From Prevotellaceae bacterium UBA3627 (lineage in GTDB: Bacteria; Bacteroidota; Bacteroidia; Bacteroidales; Bacteroidaceae), in NCBI GenBank assembly GCA_002373375.1, contig DFLE01000057.1:62034-126033 (forward strand): DNA of 64,000 nucleotides, written 5' to 3'. Position 1 is the first letter of the stretch. Each line of letters opens with the position of its first letter. Below are positions 1 through 8,729 of this stretch, in pieces. The notes under the pieces are model-generated. The model searched no databases. It worked only from the letters and a program-made list of their open reading frames with translations, and was not told where the DNA came from. The position numbers and the translations under genes were made by a program.

Positions 1-1
1 G

Positions 2-32
2 TTCTGCATAATCACTGCAAATATACATCTTT
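2..32. repeat. Left copy of 31-bp direct repeat flanking rhuM
   Basis: This 31-bp stretch is repeated without mismatch at 1106-1136. It overlaps the last bases of the rhuM stop codon. Read on the minus strand it contains TATATTTG (complement of 18-25), a Bacteroidetes -7 box. No -33 TTTG lies 19-21 nt upstream in this copy. Any gene it might serve lies beyond the left edge of the window. Confidence 0.9.
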
Positions 33-1062
33 ACTTAGACTGTGACGGATCTTCCTCAAATGGCAGCGCACCTAAATACTTATCAAAGTCACTTTGGAAT
101 AGGCGGTCCTGGATAATACGATACTTTTCAAATTCAGTCTCGGCATGTTCCTTTGCCTCTTCTGCTGTCACACTTCCAGTGGTAGTTAACACTTTATTGC
201 CACCTGCAACCAAGATTGTGTCAATCTGTTTTGCCCAATCTTCCATCGACATAGGGATATGACGTTTTGCCATACGTTCTGCTAATTCAAGTACACCATT
301 TACCAATTGTCCCATGTCAGCCAGTTCCATTTCTTTCAGATAGTTCTTTGCAATAGAAACATCAGTCTTTACTATCTTACCGTCAGGGGCATTTTCCCAT
401 GATGTCAGACCCATGTGTTCCTTAGCAGCATCTGCACGTTCTACAATTAACTCTGCAGCAGTGTGGCCATGAACAGCATAATGCATCTTATTCTGCATCA
501 TTTTGAAAAAGGATCTTGTTGTAGGAGCATCCCTGTTGTAATCTACTGCGGTAGCATAGATGTCTGTCAGTTTCTGATAAAAACGGCGTTCTGACAAGCG
601 GATTTCCCGAATCTCTGCCAACAGATGCTCAAAGTAATCTTCTCCAAGGAACGAACCATTCTCCATACGTTTCCTATCAAGCACGTAGCCACGAATAGCG
701 AACTGACGGAGGATACTTGTTGCCCACTGTCGGAATTGAGTGGCGCGTGTGGAATTAGCACGATAACCGACAGATATGATAGCATCAAGATTATAGAACT
801 GAGTATTATAGTCTTTCCCATCAGCGGCAGTTCGTCGGAATTTCCGACATACTGAATCTTTCCGAAGTTCACATTCCTTGAAAATGTTATTCAGATGCTC
901 AGTTATTGTTGTGCGGCTCTTATCAAAGAGTGTCGCAATGGCATCCTGTGTACACCAAATCGTTTCTTCAGCATACATTACCTCTACTCCAGTTGTCTGA
1001 TTCTCCGCTTGGAAAATCAGGAACTCCGCTGTACTATTTCTTATTTCTCTACGCTCTGCCAT
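31..1062 (-). CDS. rhuM: RhuM family protein
   Basis: A 343-residue protein of the RhuM family, named after a Salmonella pathogenicity-island gene. Its biochemical function is not established. The N-terminal part contains the family's helix-turn-helix-like stretch (TTITEHLNNIF, about residues 50-60) and the following YNLDAIISVGYR block (about 90-102). The middle and C-terminal parts are helical and charged. It has no signal peptide or membrane segment, so it is probably cytoplasmic. The length is normal for the family and the reading frame is intact. The ATG at 1062 follows a minus-strand promoter (TTTG complement 1150-1153, 20 nt, TATATTTG complement 1122-1129). The gene lies between two exact 31-bp repeats, which points to insertion or a duplication event. 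RhuM genes are commonly seen in genomic islands and beside restriction systems, so it is likely accessory. Confidence 0.85.
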   Translation of the reverse strand: MAERREIRNSTAEFLIFQAENQTTGVEVMYAEETIWCTQDAIATLFDKSRTTITEHLNNIFKECELRKDSVCRKFRRTAADGKDYNTQFYNLDAIISVGYRANSTRATQFRQWATSILRQFAIRGYVLDRKRMENGSFLGEDYFEHLLAEIREIRLSERRFYQKLTDIYATAVDYNRDAPTTRSFFKMMQNKMHYAVHGHTAAELIVERADAAKEHMGLTSWENAPDGKIVKTDVSIAKNYLKEMELADMGQLVNGVLELAERMAKRHIPMSMEDWAKQIDTILVAGGNKVLTTTGSVTAEEAKEHAETEFEKYRIIQDRLFQSDFDKYLGALPFEEDPSQSK

Positions 1063-1105
1063 ATTATAGATATTGGTTGATTATCTTCAGAATATATATG
1101 TGACA

Positions 1106-1136
1106 TTCTGCATAATCACTGCAAATATACATCTTT
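1106..1136. repeat. Right copy of 31-bp direct repeat flanking rhuM
   Basis: Identical to 2-32. Here the repeat supplies the -7 box of the rhuM promoter, while the -33 box lies just outside it at 1150-1153. The repeat therefore carries functional promoter sequence and is not a neutral target duplication. Confidence 0.9.
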
Positions 1137-1153
1137 TTCCTTAATGGAGCAAA
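1122..1153 (-). promoter_or_regulatory. rhuM promoter
   Basis: On the minus strand TTTG (1153-1150), a 20-nt spacer and TATATTTG (1129-1122) match the Bacteroidetes sigma-ABfr consensus TTTG-N19-21-TAnnTTTG. The rhuM ATG lies about 60 nt downstream. Confidence 0.75.
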
Positions 1154-1203
1154 TAAAACACTCCTTCACGTCTGCATATCCGTACAAAGAAAAGATGAAT
1201 TAT

Positions 1204-1234
1204 TTTGCCTTTTGAGAAAAAATTAGTATCTTTG
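1204..1234 (+). promoter_or_regulatory. parE promoter
   Basis: TTTG (1204-1207), 19-nt spacer, TATCTTTG (1227-1234). The expected start of transcription is near 1238, giving a leader of about 65 nt before the parE ATG at 1304. An AAGGAG-like ribosome-binding site lies at about 1285-1291. Confidence 0.75.
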
Positions 1235-1303
1235 CCAATGATTATCACATAATTATAAAACAGGATTATCATTATTATAAAATAAGGAGACAACACAAAA
1301 AAC

Positions 1304-3265
1304 ATGGCAGAGGAAATAAACATATCACAGGAAGCTACAGTACAATATACCGACGACAACATACGCAAACTGTCTGACGTGGAACATATCCGCACCAGAC
1401 CAGGTATGTACATCGGACGACTGGGTGACGGCACACATGCCGAGGATGGCATATACGTGTTGCTCAAAGAGGCTATAGACAACTCTATCGATGAGTTCCG
1501 CATGAATGCGGGCAAACGCATAGAGGTGGATATGTATGAGAACAAAGCCATATCGCTGCGCGACTACGGCCGCGGCATTCCACAGGGCAAGATGATTGAG
1601 GCCGTAAGCCAGCTCAACACCGGCGGTAAGTATGACTCAAAGGCTTTCAAGAAGTCTGTCGGCATGAACGGCGTGGGTGTCAAGGCTGTGAACTTCCTCT
1701 CTACCGAGTTTGAAGTGCGCAGTTATCGTGACGGTAAGGTGCGCACCGCAAAGTTCGAGTGCGGAATATTGAAGAGCGATACTACCGAGCCTACACAGGA
1801 CGAGACGGGTACATACATATACTTCGAGCCAGATGCATCGCTGTTCAAGAACTATTCGTTCCACAATGACATAGTGGAGACTATGCTGCGCAACTATACC
1901 TACCTGAATACAGGACTGGCTATAATGTTCAACGGTAGGCGCATCGTATCGCGCAACGGACTGCAGGACCTTCTGAAGGATCAGATGACGAGCGATCCGC
2001 TATATCCTATAGTCCACATGAAGGGCGAGGATATAGAGATTGCCTTCACGCACACTAATCAGAATGGTGAGGAGTATGACTCGTTTGTAAATGGTCAGCA
2101 CACTACCCAGGGCGGTACGCACCAGTCTGCCTTCAAGGAGCATATTGCCAAGACCATAAAGGAGTATTTCGGCAAGTATGAGTATGGCGATATAAGAAAC
2201 GGACTCGTGGCTGCCATTGCGGTGAACGTGGAAGAGCCTATATTCGAATCGCAGACAAAGATTAAGTTGGGCTCACTGGCCATGTCGCCTGATGGAGTGT
2301 CGGTCAATAAGTATATCGGCGACTTCATAAAGACAGAGGTTGACAACTACCTGCATCGTAACCTTGACATAGCAGAGATAATAGAGGAGAAGATAAAGAA
2401 CAGTGAGAGGGAGCGTAAGGCCATGGCGGGTATCACGAAGTTGGCACGCGAGCGCGCCAAGAAGGCAAACCTGCACAATAATAACCTGCGAGATTGCCGC
2501 ATACACTTCTCTGATGCGAAGAACGACCGTAAGGAAGAGTCAAGCATATTCATCACCGAGGGACTCTCAGCCAGTGGTTCTATCACAAAGAGTCGTGACG
2601 TGAATACGCAGGCTGTGTTCTCACTGCGCGGAAAGCCTCTTAACAGTTTCGGACTTACCAAGAAGGTGGTGTATGAGAATGAGGAGTTCAATCTGCTTCA
2701 GGCAGCACTGAACATAGAGGATGGTCTTGACAACCTACGCTATAACAAGGTGATTGTGGCTACCGATGCCGATGTGGATGGTATGCACATCCGCCTGCTC
2801 ATCATAACGTTCTTCCTGCAGTTCTTCCCCGACTTGATAAAGAAGGGACATGTGTATGTACTGCAGACACCATTGTTCCGTGTAAGAAACAAGCGCACGA
2901 AGATCAAGAAAAAGGGTGTCATTGCAATAGAGGATGAGAAGCTCAAGGAGCGTGGCGAGAAACCAAAGGACTACATTACACGCTACTGTTACAGTGACGA
3001 GGAGCGCCAGCAGGCAATAGCTGATCTCGGTCCAGACCCTGAGATTACACGATTCAAAGGACTGGGCGAGATATCACCTGACGAGTTTGCCGGCTTCATC
3101 GGTCCAGACATACGCCTGGAGCAGGTCACACTGCAAAAGAGCGACGAGGTGGAGAAACTGCTTGCCTACTACATGGGAAAGAACACCATGGAAAGACAAC
3201 AGTTCATCATCGACAACCTCGTGATAGAAGAGGATATACCAGAGGATGAGGAAGCCTATGACTAA
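1304..3265 (+). CDS. parE: DNA topoisomerase IV subunit B (ParE)
   Basis: ATPase subunit of topoisomerase IV, which decatenates daughter chromosomes together with ParC. The GHKL ATPase motifs are present: N-box EAIDNSIDEF (about residue 56), G1 DYGRGIP (about 87) and G2 GMNGVGVKAVN (about 118). The TOPRIM motifs are FITEGLSASGS (about 415) and DADVDGMH (about 487). The N-terminal IRTRPGMYIGRLGDG and the 653-residue length fit ParE of Bacteroidetes rather than GyrB. The second residue after the catalytic Glu is Leu (EGLSA) where most type II topoisomerases have Asp (EGDSA). parC is not next to it: the following gene is an anti-sigma-like membrane protein. Confidence 0.92.
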   Translation: MAEEINISQEATVQYTDDNIRKLSDVEHIRTRPGMYIGRLGDGTHAEDGIYVLLKEAIDNSIDEFRMNAGKRIEVDMYENKAISLRDYGRGIPQGKMIEAVSQLNTGGKYDSKAFKKSVGMNGVGVKAVNFLSTEFEVRSYRDGKVRTAKFECGILKSDTTEPTQDETGTYIYFEPDASLFKNYSFHNDIVETMLRNYTYLNTGLAIMFNGRRIVSRNGLQDLLKDQMTSDPLYPIVHMKGEDIEIAFTHTNQNGEEYDSFVNGQHTTQGGTHQSAFKEHIAKTIKEYFGKYEYGDIRNGLVAAIAVNVEEPIFESQTKIKLGSLAMSPDGVSVNKYIGDFIKTEVDNYLHRNLDIAEIIEEKIKNSERERKAMAGITKLARERAKKANLHNNNLRDCRIHFSDAKNDRKEESSIFITEGLSASGSITKSRDVNTQAVFSLRGKPLNSFGLTKKVVYENEEFNLLQAALNIEDGLDNLRYNKVIVATDADVDGMHIRLLIITFFLQFFPDLIKKGHVYVLQTPLFRVRNKRTKIKKKGVIAIEDEKLKERGEKPKDYITRYCYSDEERQQAIADLGPDPEITRFKGLGEISPDEFAGFIGPDIRLEQVTLQKSDEVEKLLAYYMGKNTMERQQFIIDNLVIEEDIPEDEEAYD

Positions 3266-3360
3266 GTTAACACTATTTAACACTATCATGTGTAACTTTT
3301 CCCCTGTCCCATCCGTCATCTCTATGTAGGGGGGGGAGGAATTTAGTTATTGACAGATAT

Positions 3361-3867
3361 ATGTTAGACTACAAATACATAGAGCAACTAATAGAACGCT
3401 ACTTCGACTGTGAGACAACACTCGAGGAGGAAAGAGTATTGCGCGCGTTCTTCTCGCAGGACATCACTAAGGTGCCTATGCATCTCCTGTGTTACCGTCA
3501 GCTCTTCCTTGAGCAGCAGATGTCCAAACAAGACGAGACGCTGGGCGAGGACTTTGACAACCGCATACTTGCCATCATCGGTGAGACGGCAGAGGCTGAC
3601 ACCAACAAGGTGAAGGCACGCAAGGTAAGCCTGAACCGTCGCCTGCGCCCGCTATACAAGGCAGCAGCCTCTGTAGCAGTGGTACTCGCCATAGGACAGG
3701 CAGCACAGATGCCTTACAGCAACGAGGAGCAGGAGAAACAGCAAGAGGTGGCGCGCTCTATAGAGATGCTTGAGCAGATGAAGCAGTATCGCAACACCGT
3801 TGCACAGACAGACACCGCACAGGCTGCAAGGCAGACTAACGTGAACAGCGACACGAAACAAAACTGA
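3361..3867 (+). CDS. Anti-sigma-like membrane protein, uncharacterised
   Basis: A 168-residue protein of unknown function. Its N-terminus (YKYIEQLIERYFDCETTLEEE, here split for length: YKYIEQLIERYF then ETTLEEERVLRAFF) is a soluble helical domain. A single hydrophobic segment follows at about residues 98-115 (YKAAASVAVVLAIGQAA). The C-terminal tail of about 50 residues is rich in Gln, Glu and Thr and would lie in the periplasm. From memory, similar proteins in Bacteroidales usually follow an ECF sigma gene, so an anti-sigma or sigma-regulator role is plausible. No sigma gene is adjacent here: the only one in the window is 24 kb away. It lies 95 nt after parE and is followed by a strong terminator. 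Confidence 0.7.
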   Translation: MLDYKYIEQLIERYFDCETTLEEERVLRAFFSQDITKVPMHLLCYRQLFLEQQMSKQDETLGEDFDNRILAIIGETAEADTNKVKARKVSLNRRLRPLYKAAASVAVVLAIGQAAQMPYSNEEQEKQQEVARSIEMLEQMKQYRNTVAQTDTAQAARQTNVNSDTKQN

Positions 3868-3920
3868 TAATAATTTCTTAGCTTCAATATATTAAAACAA
3901 TTTTTCATTAAAACCACGAT

Positions 3921-3957
3921 AAAAAGAGGATGAGCATCACTGCACATCCTCTTTTTT
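3921..3957 (+). terminator. Rho-independent terminator
   Basis: Stem AAGAGGATG / CATCCTCTT with flanking A and T runs, directly after the anti-sigma-like gene. It ends in six T residues and, being symmetric, could work on both strands. Confidence 0.85.
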
Positions 3958-4037
3958 GATTTTCCTTACTCCTTTTCACACCCCTCATCAGCATCCTTTT
4001 CACACCCTCTTCAGCACCCTTCGCCAACACCCCTCCG

Positions 4038-4419
4038 ATAGGACATTTTCGTCATTTCGCCTTTTTAATTTTGTCAACTAAAAAAACGCAATCTAGGAGA
4101 AAAGGAGGCACGAAAAACGAGAAAAATATGCTTTTTTTGCTCTTTTCAACCACTTTTTTTCGTAAAAGCATAGCTTTTACCATGTAAAGTGATAGCTTTC
4201 ACACCGAGAAACGATAGCTTTTACAAGCTAAAAGCATAGCTTTTGCGACGCAAAAGCTATGCTTCCTCTATGCCTTATTATAACCTTCTACTGATTATCA
4301 ACGAGTTACAACTCTCCGTAGATTTCGCTGTACGAAATCAGTTGTAAAAAGTTTTGAAATATCGCAAGGAAAATGGGGGTAACGACCATGCCAAAATAGG
4401 ACAAAATCGTCATTCGGCC
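4038..4419. repeat. Dispersed ~382-bp element, copy 1 (with 22-bp-periodic array)
   Basis: This fills most of the 572-nt gap between two convergent genes. The ends are direct repeats: GACATTTTCGTCATTTCG near 4042-4059, and a slightly changed copy near 4400-4417. The centre (about 4160-4270) is an array in which ATAGCTTT recurs exactly every 22 nt (4171, 4193, 4215, 4237) and ends with the inverted AAAGCTATGC. The first unit, GTAAAAGCATAGCTTTTAC, has perfect 8-bp arms around ATA. The whole element is homologous, in inverse orientation, to 36869-37249, including the flanking AAGTTTTG/CTTGCGATAT parts. It contains no ORF of its own. Confidence 0.85.
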
Positions 4420-4439
4420 TTTTTCCACCACCTAAAAAA

Positions 4440-6062
4440 TCAGCGTGCCAGCCACTGTTCAGGATTCAGTTTGTCACGCTCCCTACGCAACTGGAACTGC
4501 AGTATGTTGTCAGCTCCCACGGTTCCTATGGTCTGCCTGGTACTCACCTTCTGTCCGCGAGATACACTTGCCGACCTGAGGTTACAATACACTGATATAT
4601 ATGCACCATGTCTTACCAACACACCGATAGAGCCGCCCACGTTGAACACAGCACTTACCTCGCCGTCGAAGATGGCACGTACAGAGGCACCTGCAGAGCC
4701 CAGTATGTTGATACCCTTATTGTCAAGCACCACTCCCGGCAGTCCCTCCACGGTATGCTGTCCGTAGTGGCTTACTATCTTACCTCCCACAAGCGGCGAC
4801 GGCAGTTTGCCCTTATTAGCCTCAAAGGTGCCGCTCAGCTGTCTGTCAACGGTAGAGAGGGTGCTTACCTTGGCAGACTCCTTCTTAGCCTCAGCCACGG
4901 CCTTCTCAGCCCTCTCCTTGTCGGCCTTGGCCTTTCTCTCCGCCGCTATACGCGCAGCCTCAGCCTCCTTGGCCCTCTGCTCCGCCAGTTCACGGTCTTT
5001 CTTGTCCTTGGCAGCCCTGGCAGCCTCACGAGCCTCAGCCTTGGCCTTCTCCTCTGCAGCCTTGGCGGCAGCTATGCGCTTCTCGTTCTCCTTAGCTTTG
5101 GCCTCAGCCTCAGCCTTACGCCGCGCCAGTTCGGCTGCACGCTTCTTCTGCAACTCAGCCTGGTCTGCCTTCTTCTGTGCCTCGGCGGCTGCACGCTGAC
5201 GGGCGCGCTCCACCTCCTCTGACACCAGACGGTCTATCTGCGCATTAAGCGCTGCGTCCTTCTTCTTCTGGTCAGCTATAACCGCCTGTATCGTCTTCTG
5301 CTGGTGCTGCAGCGAGGAGACTATCTTCTGCTGCTCATCCTTCTTGGCGGCAAGAGCCTGATGAGCCCTGCGTCCCTTTGAGAGCACCGTTGACTTCTCG
5401 CCCTTCACCACATTGAGCTGCGCGCGCTTCTGGTCTATCTGAGCCTGCTTCTGCTGCAGGGTCTTACCCTGTGTGCGCTGGAAGGCAGCATACTCACGCA
5501 TGAAACGCAAACGGCGGTACATCTCTGACAGGTTCTTGGCAGAGAACACAAACATCAGCTGGCTCTGTATGCCGCGCTGCTTCGCCATGTATCGCATGGA
5601 CTTGATATAGCTTCTCTTGCGCTCAGCCAACTGCTGGTCAAGTTCATTCAACTGCGTGTTGAGCATATTGATGTCACCGTCAATGCGTCGTATCTCGTGG
5701 TTAACGGAGTCAATAGAGTGCTGCTGACGGCTCATGTCGCCGTTGATGCGCTCCAGGTCACGCAGTTTCTTCTGCACCTGTGCCTTGTTAGCCCTCAGCG
5801 CCTGCTCCTGCTTCTTGATGTTCTGCTTGATACGCGCCTGCTCACTACGCAGGCTGCTCACAGACTGTTTCTGTGCAGGTTTGGCAGTGGTCTTTGCCGT
5901 TGTCTTCTTTGCCGTTGTGGCCTTCTTTGCTGTCGTGGTCCTCTTTGTCGTCGCAGTCTTTGTAGTCTTAGCCGACGACTTCGCCGTGGTGCGCTTAGTC
6001 TGTGACATCACGGGCACGGATATGAGCAGCAATGATATTATGTAGAGAGTAAGTCTGCGCAT
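4440..6062 (-). CDS. EnvC-like murein hydrolase activator (LytM domain)
   Basis: A 540-residue secreted protein. The signal peptide covers about residues 1-20 (hydrophobic IISLLLISVPVMS, cut before Q). A Thr/Lys/Ala-rich stretch follows, then a long coiled coil (about 45-270), then an Ala/Glu/Lys-rich helix (about 275-400). A C-terminal LytM/M23 domain covers about 420-540 (PLVGGKIVSHYGQH, then GSIGVLVRHGAYISVYCNL). The zinc ligands of active M23 peptidases (HxxxD and HxH) are not recognisable: the position of the last HxH reads LQFQLRRE. It is therefore likely an EnvC-type activator of amidases in cell separation. It overlaps the DUF4292 gene by one base (TAATG), so the two are translationally coupled, and it is the last gene of the dut operon. 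Confidence 0.85.
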   Translation of the reverse strand: MRRLTLYIISLLLISVPVMSQTKRTTAKSSAKTTKTATTKRTTTAKKATTAKKTTAKTTAKPAQKQSVSSLRSEQARIKQNIKKQEQALRANKAQVQKKLRDLERINGDMSRQQHSIDSVNHEIRRIDGDINMLNTQLNELDQQLAERKRSYIKSMRYMAKQRGIQSQLMFVFSAKNLSEMYRRLRFMREYAAFQRTQGKTLQQKQAQIDQKRAQLNVVKGEKSTVLSKGRRAHQALAAKKDEQQKIVSSLQHQQKTIQAVIADQKKKDAALNAQIDRLVSEEVERARQRAAAEAQKKADQAELQKKRAAELARRKAEAEAKAKENEKRIAAAKAAEEKAKAEAREAARAAKDKKDRELAEQRAKEAEAARIAAERKAKADKERAEKAVAEAKKESAKVSTLSTVDRQLSGTFEANKGKLPSPLVGGKIVSHYGQHTVEGLPGVVLDNKGINILGSAGASVRAIFDGEVSAVFNVGGSIGVLVRHGAYISVYCNLRSASVSRGQKVSTRQTIGTVGADNILQFQLRRERDKLNPEQWLAR

Positions 6063-6976
6063 TACATCTTTCCGAGTTTTGTAAAGAACTGCTGTGGGGT
6101 TATCTGTCTGAACTTGTCAGACACCGTGGTACGCGGTTCCCAGTTTGCATCGTTGTTTATCTTGTTAAGCAACAGCTCAAGAGATATCTTGCCGGTGCTC
6201 ATGGACTTTGACGCGAACGTCACCTTCTCCTTTGTAGGAAAGCGCTTTGAGCCCATCGGCATAAAGTCACCATATTCCATCCTCACCGTAGAGGCCTGCG
6301 TGGTGCCCTTGGCGTATGTTATAAGGGCCTCAGTAATGAGAGCCTTAGCAGCGTCAGTGGTCCAGTCCATTGACAGCTTGCTTGCTGTCAACGTGATATG
6401 GCGGCTGCCCTGCTGTGCCATGTCAGCATTGAAGATGGCAAGGTCAGTATCTGTCAGTTCCTTCTTCGCCGGCTGGAAGAGCTCGTTCCAGAAGAGAGCC
6501 TGCAGCGAGTAGAAGTCAAGGCCGTTAGCCTTGAGGAAGTCAACATCGTTGTATGTGGCCTTCACATACTCCTTGTCCAGACGGTTGATAAGCAGTACAT
6601 AGTCTGGCGTAAACTCCAGTCTGCCCACCTCCATCAGTCCGAACGGTGTCAGTGTTATGCGTATCACCTCGTTGCGCCTCATGTTCAGTTTTCCGCTCAC
6701 GCTGATATCCTTGCCAGAGGAATTGATGGTGACGTCTATCTTTGAAGTGATGTTCTTCGTATATACGGCATTGTCATTAACCTTTCTCACATAGTCTATG
6801 CCCTGAGCCGCCGACACCGGTGCCTTAGATGCCGTTGTCTTGGTGGTGCTACCCTGCTGAGTAGTAGAAGTGTTGCGTGTGCCCGAGTTAGAGAACTGTG
6901 ACACAGCGCCGCATGATGTCATCAGCACTGCACACATGGCGCAGAGAACTGACGCAGATATGATACTTCTTTTCAT
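6062..6976 (-). CDS. DUF4292 lipoprotein
   Basis: A 304-residue lipoprotein with lipobox VLMTSC at about residues 17-22. The mature part fits the DUF4292 family of Bacteroidetes: SKIDVTINSSGKDISVSGKL, then RNEVIRITLTPFGLMEVGRLEF, quoted in part. The fold is expected to resemble LolA/LolB-like half-barrels, which bind lipid or lipoprotein, but this is inference. The gene lies between a TPR protein (3-nt gap) and the EnvC-like gene (1-nt overlap). The order dut, TPR, DUF4292, M23 is, to my knowledge, conserved in Bacteroidales, suggesting an envelope-biogenesis unit. Confidence 0.8.
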   Translation of the reverse strand: MKRSIISASVLCAMCAVLMTSCGAVSQFSNSGTRNTSTTQQGSTTKTTASKAPVSAAQGIDYVRKVNDNAVYTKNITSKIDVTINSSGKDISVSGKLNMRRNEVIRITLTPFGLMEVGRLEFTPDYVLLINRLDKEYVKATYNDVDFLKANGLDFYSLQALFWNELFQPAKKELTDTDLAIFNADMAQQGSRHITLTASKLSMDWTTDAAKALITEALITYAKGTTQASTVRMEYGDFMPMGSKRFPTKEKVTFASKSMSTGKISLELLLNKINNDANWEPRTTVSDKFRQITPQQFFTKLGKM

Positions 6977-6979
6977 TTC

Positions 6980-8698
6980 CTACTTCTTTATTATCTTTTT
7001 ACGTTTAATCTTCTTCTGTAACAAAGCCTTGTCCTCCACATCGAGCGGCAGAGCCTTCTGCCACATGGAGAGTGCCTCCTCTGTGAGTCCCAGGCGGTAG
7101 TATATGTCTCCAGCGTGTTCCAGCACCTCGCCGTTAGGCTGTGCATCCACTGTGTCGTTCTCAAGTGCGCGGTCTATGTATATACGCGCCTCGTCATACC
7201 TGCCCTGCTGATACAGTATCCAGGCGTAGGTGTCAAGGTATGTGGCATTGTTAGCCTCAGCAGTGATGGCACGGTAGCTCATCTTCTCAGCCTTCTTCAG
7301 GTCGCGCTGCTCGCATGAGAGGAAGTAGGCGTAGTTATTGAGTATCATCACCTTGTCGGGGTCATACACCAGACAGCTGTCATATGCCACATAGGCTTCC
7401 TCCGAGCGGTGCAGTTTCTGCAGCAGGTCACCCAACATTCCATAGAGGTCAGACGACACGTTGGCAGGGGTTTCCTTCTTTATGCACCCCACCCCGCGTC
7501 TCAGGGATGACAGTGCATCATCATAATGCTCATTGAGATACTGCGCCAGTCCGAGGTAGTAATACAGCACCGGCTCGTCAGGTATATACTCCGTAGCCTT
7601 GCGGCACTCACGTATCACATTGTCGTCAATGCTGTCCTGCCACATTATCTGGACGAGTTGCAGGCGTGCAGCTATATTCTCCGGTGATATGCTCAGCACC
7701 TTCTCCCATGCAGACCGCAGCGTGTCGGCATGTGCATTCTTCAATACAAGGTAGGCAGCTCTCATCTCTGCCACCTCCGACGTGGTTTGCGGCAGTGTGA
7801 GCACACGGTTGAACAGTTCCATTATACGCAGCGAGTCACCGCCGTTCTGCTCACTGTCCTGCACCCAGTTACGCAACAGTGTGACGCGCAGCTGTGGTTC
7901 CGTGGAAGGGTTTACGAGCATCTTGTAGAGTATGCTGTCTGCCGCTGCCACATTACCGTGTGCACGGTGGTAGTCCATCAGCGACATCTGTCCCTTGGCA
8001 TTTGTAGGCTCCTCCCTCATCACACGTTCAAATACCTGCAGAGCCTCCTCACTCTTGCCGTTGCCCTGCAGCCAGTTACCCATCATCACCTGCAGGTTCA
8101 TATCGTTAGGATGGGCATCGGTAAGGCTTTTCAGTTCCTTGTAGGCTCCCTCCTGGTTACCGTTCAGCGAGTGCACCTGCATCTTAGCCAATGTTATCTC
8201 CTCGCTCTGTCCCTCGCGTGTCTCCAGTCTGTCAAGTGTCTCGAGCAGCTTGGGATAGTCACGCTGACGCTCATAGATACGTATCAGTATGTCAAGGTAC
8301 TCCGTGCGGTCGGCGTATGCCCTTGACAGTTGCTCATATACCGTCGTTGCCTCATCTATACGGTTGCGGTACAGATATGTCTGCGCCAGTCTCTCGGCAA
8401 ACTCGCTGTTGTCTGGCTCCCGGTCCACGGCGGCGCGCAGGTATTGCAGTCCGAGGGTGTCACGGTCAAGTGCCAGATAGAACACGCCGAGCGCATAGTT
8501 AGTCTCTGCTGCATCGGGTTTCAGGTCATGGCAGCGTCTGAAGAGCTCAAGGGCTACCGCATAGTTGCCCAGGTCCTGTTGCCTTACCGCCTCTATATAC
8601 AGATATCTGTATCTCTTGTCTGTAGTGTCATCATTGGCAGTGGCGTTGACGGCGACGCAGCCCAGTATCAGGAGTAATATTATTGCTATTCGTTGCAT
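6980..8698 (-). CDS. Secreted tetratricopeptide-repeat protein
   Basis: A 572-residue protein with a signal peptide (IAIILLLILGCVAVNATA, residues 4-21), so periplasmic or lipid-anchored. The rest is built of TPR units with the usual A-L-G-x-x-Y ... A-x-x-x-Y-x-x-A-L pattern. Clear examples are LGNYAVALELFRRCHDLKPD (about 42-61), GKSEEALQVFERVMREEP (about 215) and GLTEEALSMWQKALPLD near the C-terminus. It ends in a basic KKIKRKKIIKK tail. TPR arrays act as protein-binding scaffolds, and the partner is not evident. It lies 31 nt after dut and 3 nt before the DUF4292 lipoprotein gene, so it is co-transcribed and probably serves envelope assembly with its two downstream neighbours. Confidence 0.82.
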   Translation of the reverse strand: MQRIAIILLLILGCVAVNATANDDTTDKRYRYLYIEAVRQQDLGNYAVALELFRRCHDLKPDAAETNYALGVFYLALDRDTLGLQYLRAAVDREPDNSEFAERLAQTYLYRNRIDEATTVYEQLSRAYADRTEYLDILIRIYERQRDYPKLLETLDRLETREGQSEEITLAKMQVHSLNGNQEGAYKELKSLTDAHPNDMNLQVMMGNWLQGNGKSEEALQVFERVMREEPTNAKGQMSLMDYHRAHGNVAAADSILYKMLVNPSTEPQLRVTLLRNWVQDSEQNGGDSLRIMELFNRVLTLPQTTSEVAEMRAAYLVLKNAHADTLRSAWEKVLSISPENIAARLQLVQIMWQDSIDDNVIRECRKATEYIPDEPVLYYYLGLAQYLNEHYDDALSSLRRGVGCIKKETPANVSSDLYGMLGDLLQKLHRSEEAYVAYDSCLVYDPDKVMILNNYAYFLSCEQRDLKKAEKMSYRAITAEANNATYLDTYAWILYQQGRYDEARIYIDRALENDTVDAQPNGEVLEHAGDIYYRLGLTEEALSMWQKALPLDVEDKALLQKKIKRKKIIKK

Positions 8699-8729
8699 TT
8701 CACGTATCCTTTCAGTCTCTCATCCACGA

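Noticed and set aside
4160..4270. Regularly spaced 22-bp repeats taken as a small CRISPR array
   Set aside because: The conserved core and the spacing are too short for repeat-spacer units, the intervening sequence is itself partly conserved, units flip orientation, and no cas genes are present.
4608..5222. Long plus-strand frame antisense to the EnvC-like gene
   Set aside because: It arises from the biased Ala/Lys/Glu codons of the coiled coil on the other strand; the product is Leu/Ser-rich with no domain.
7730..8326. 198-residue plus-strand frame opposite the TPR gene
   Set aside because: Shadow of the TPR coding sequence; His/Gln/Val-rich product without homology features.
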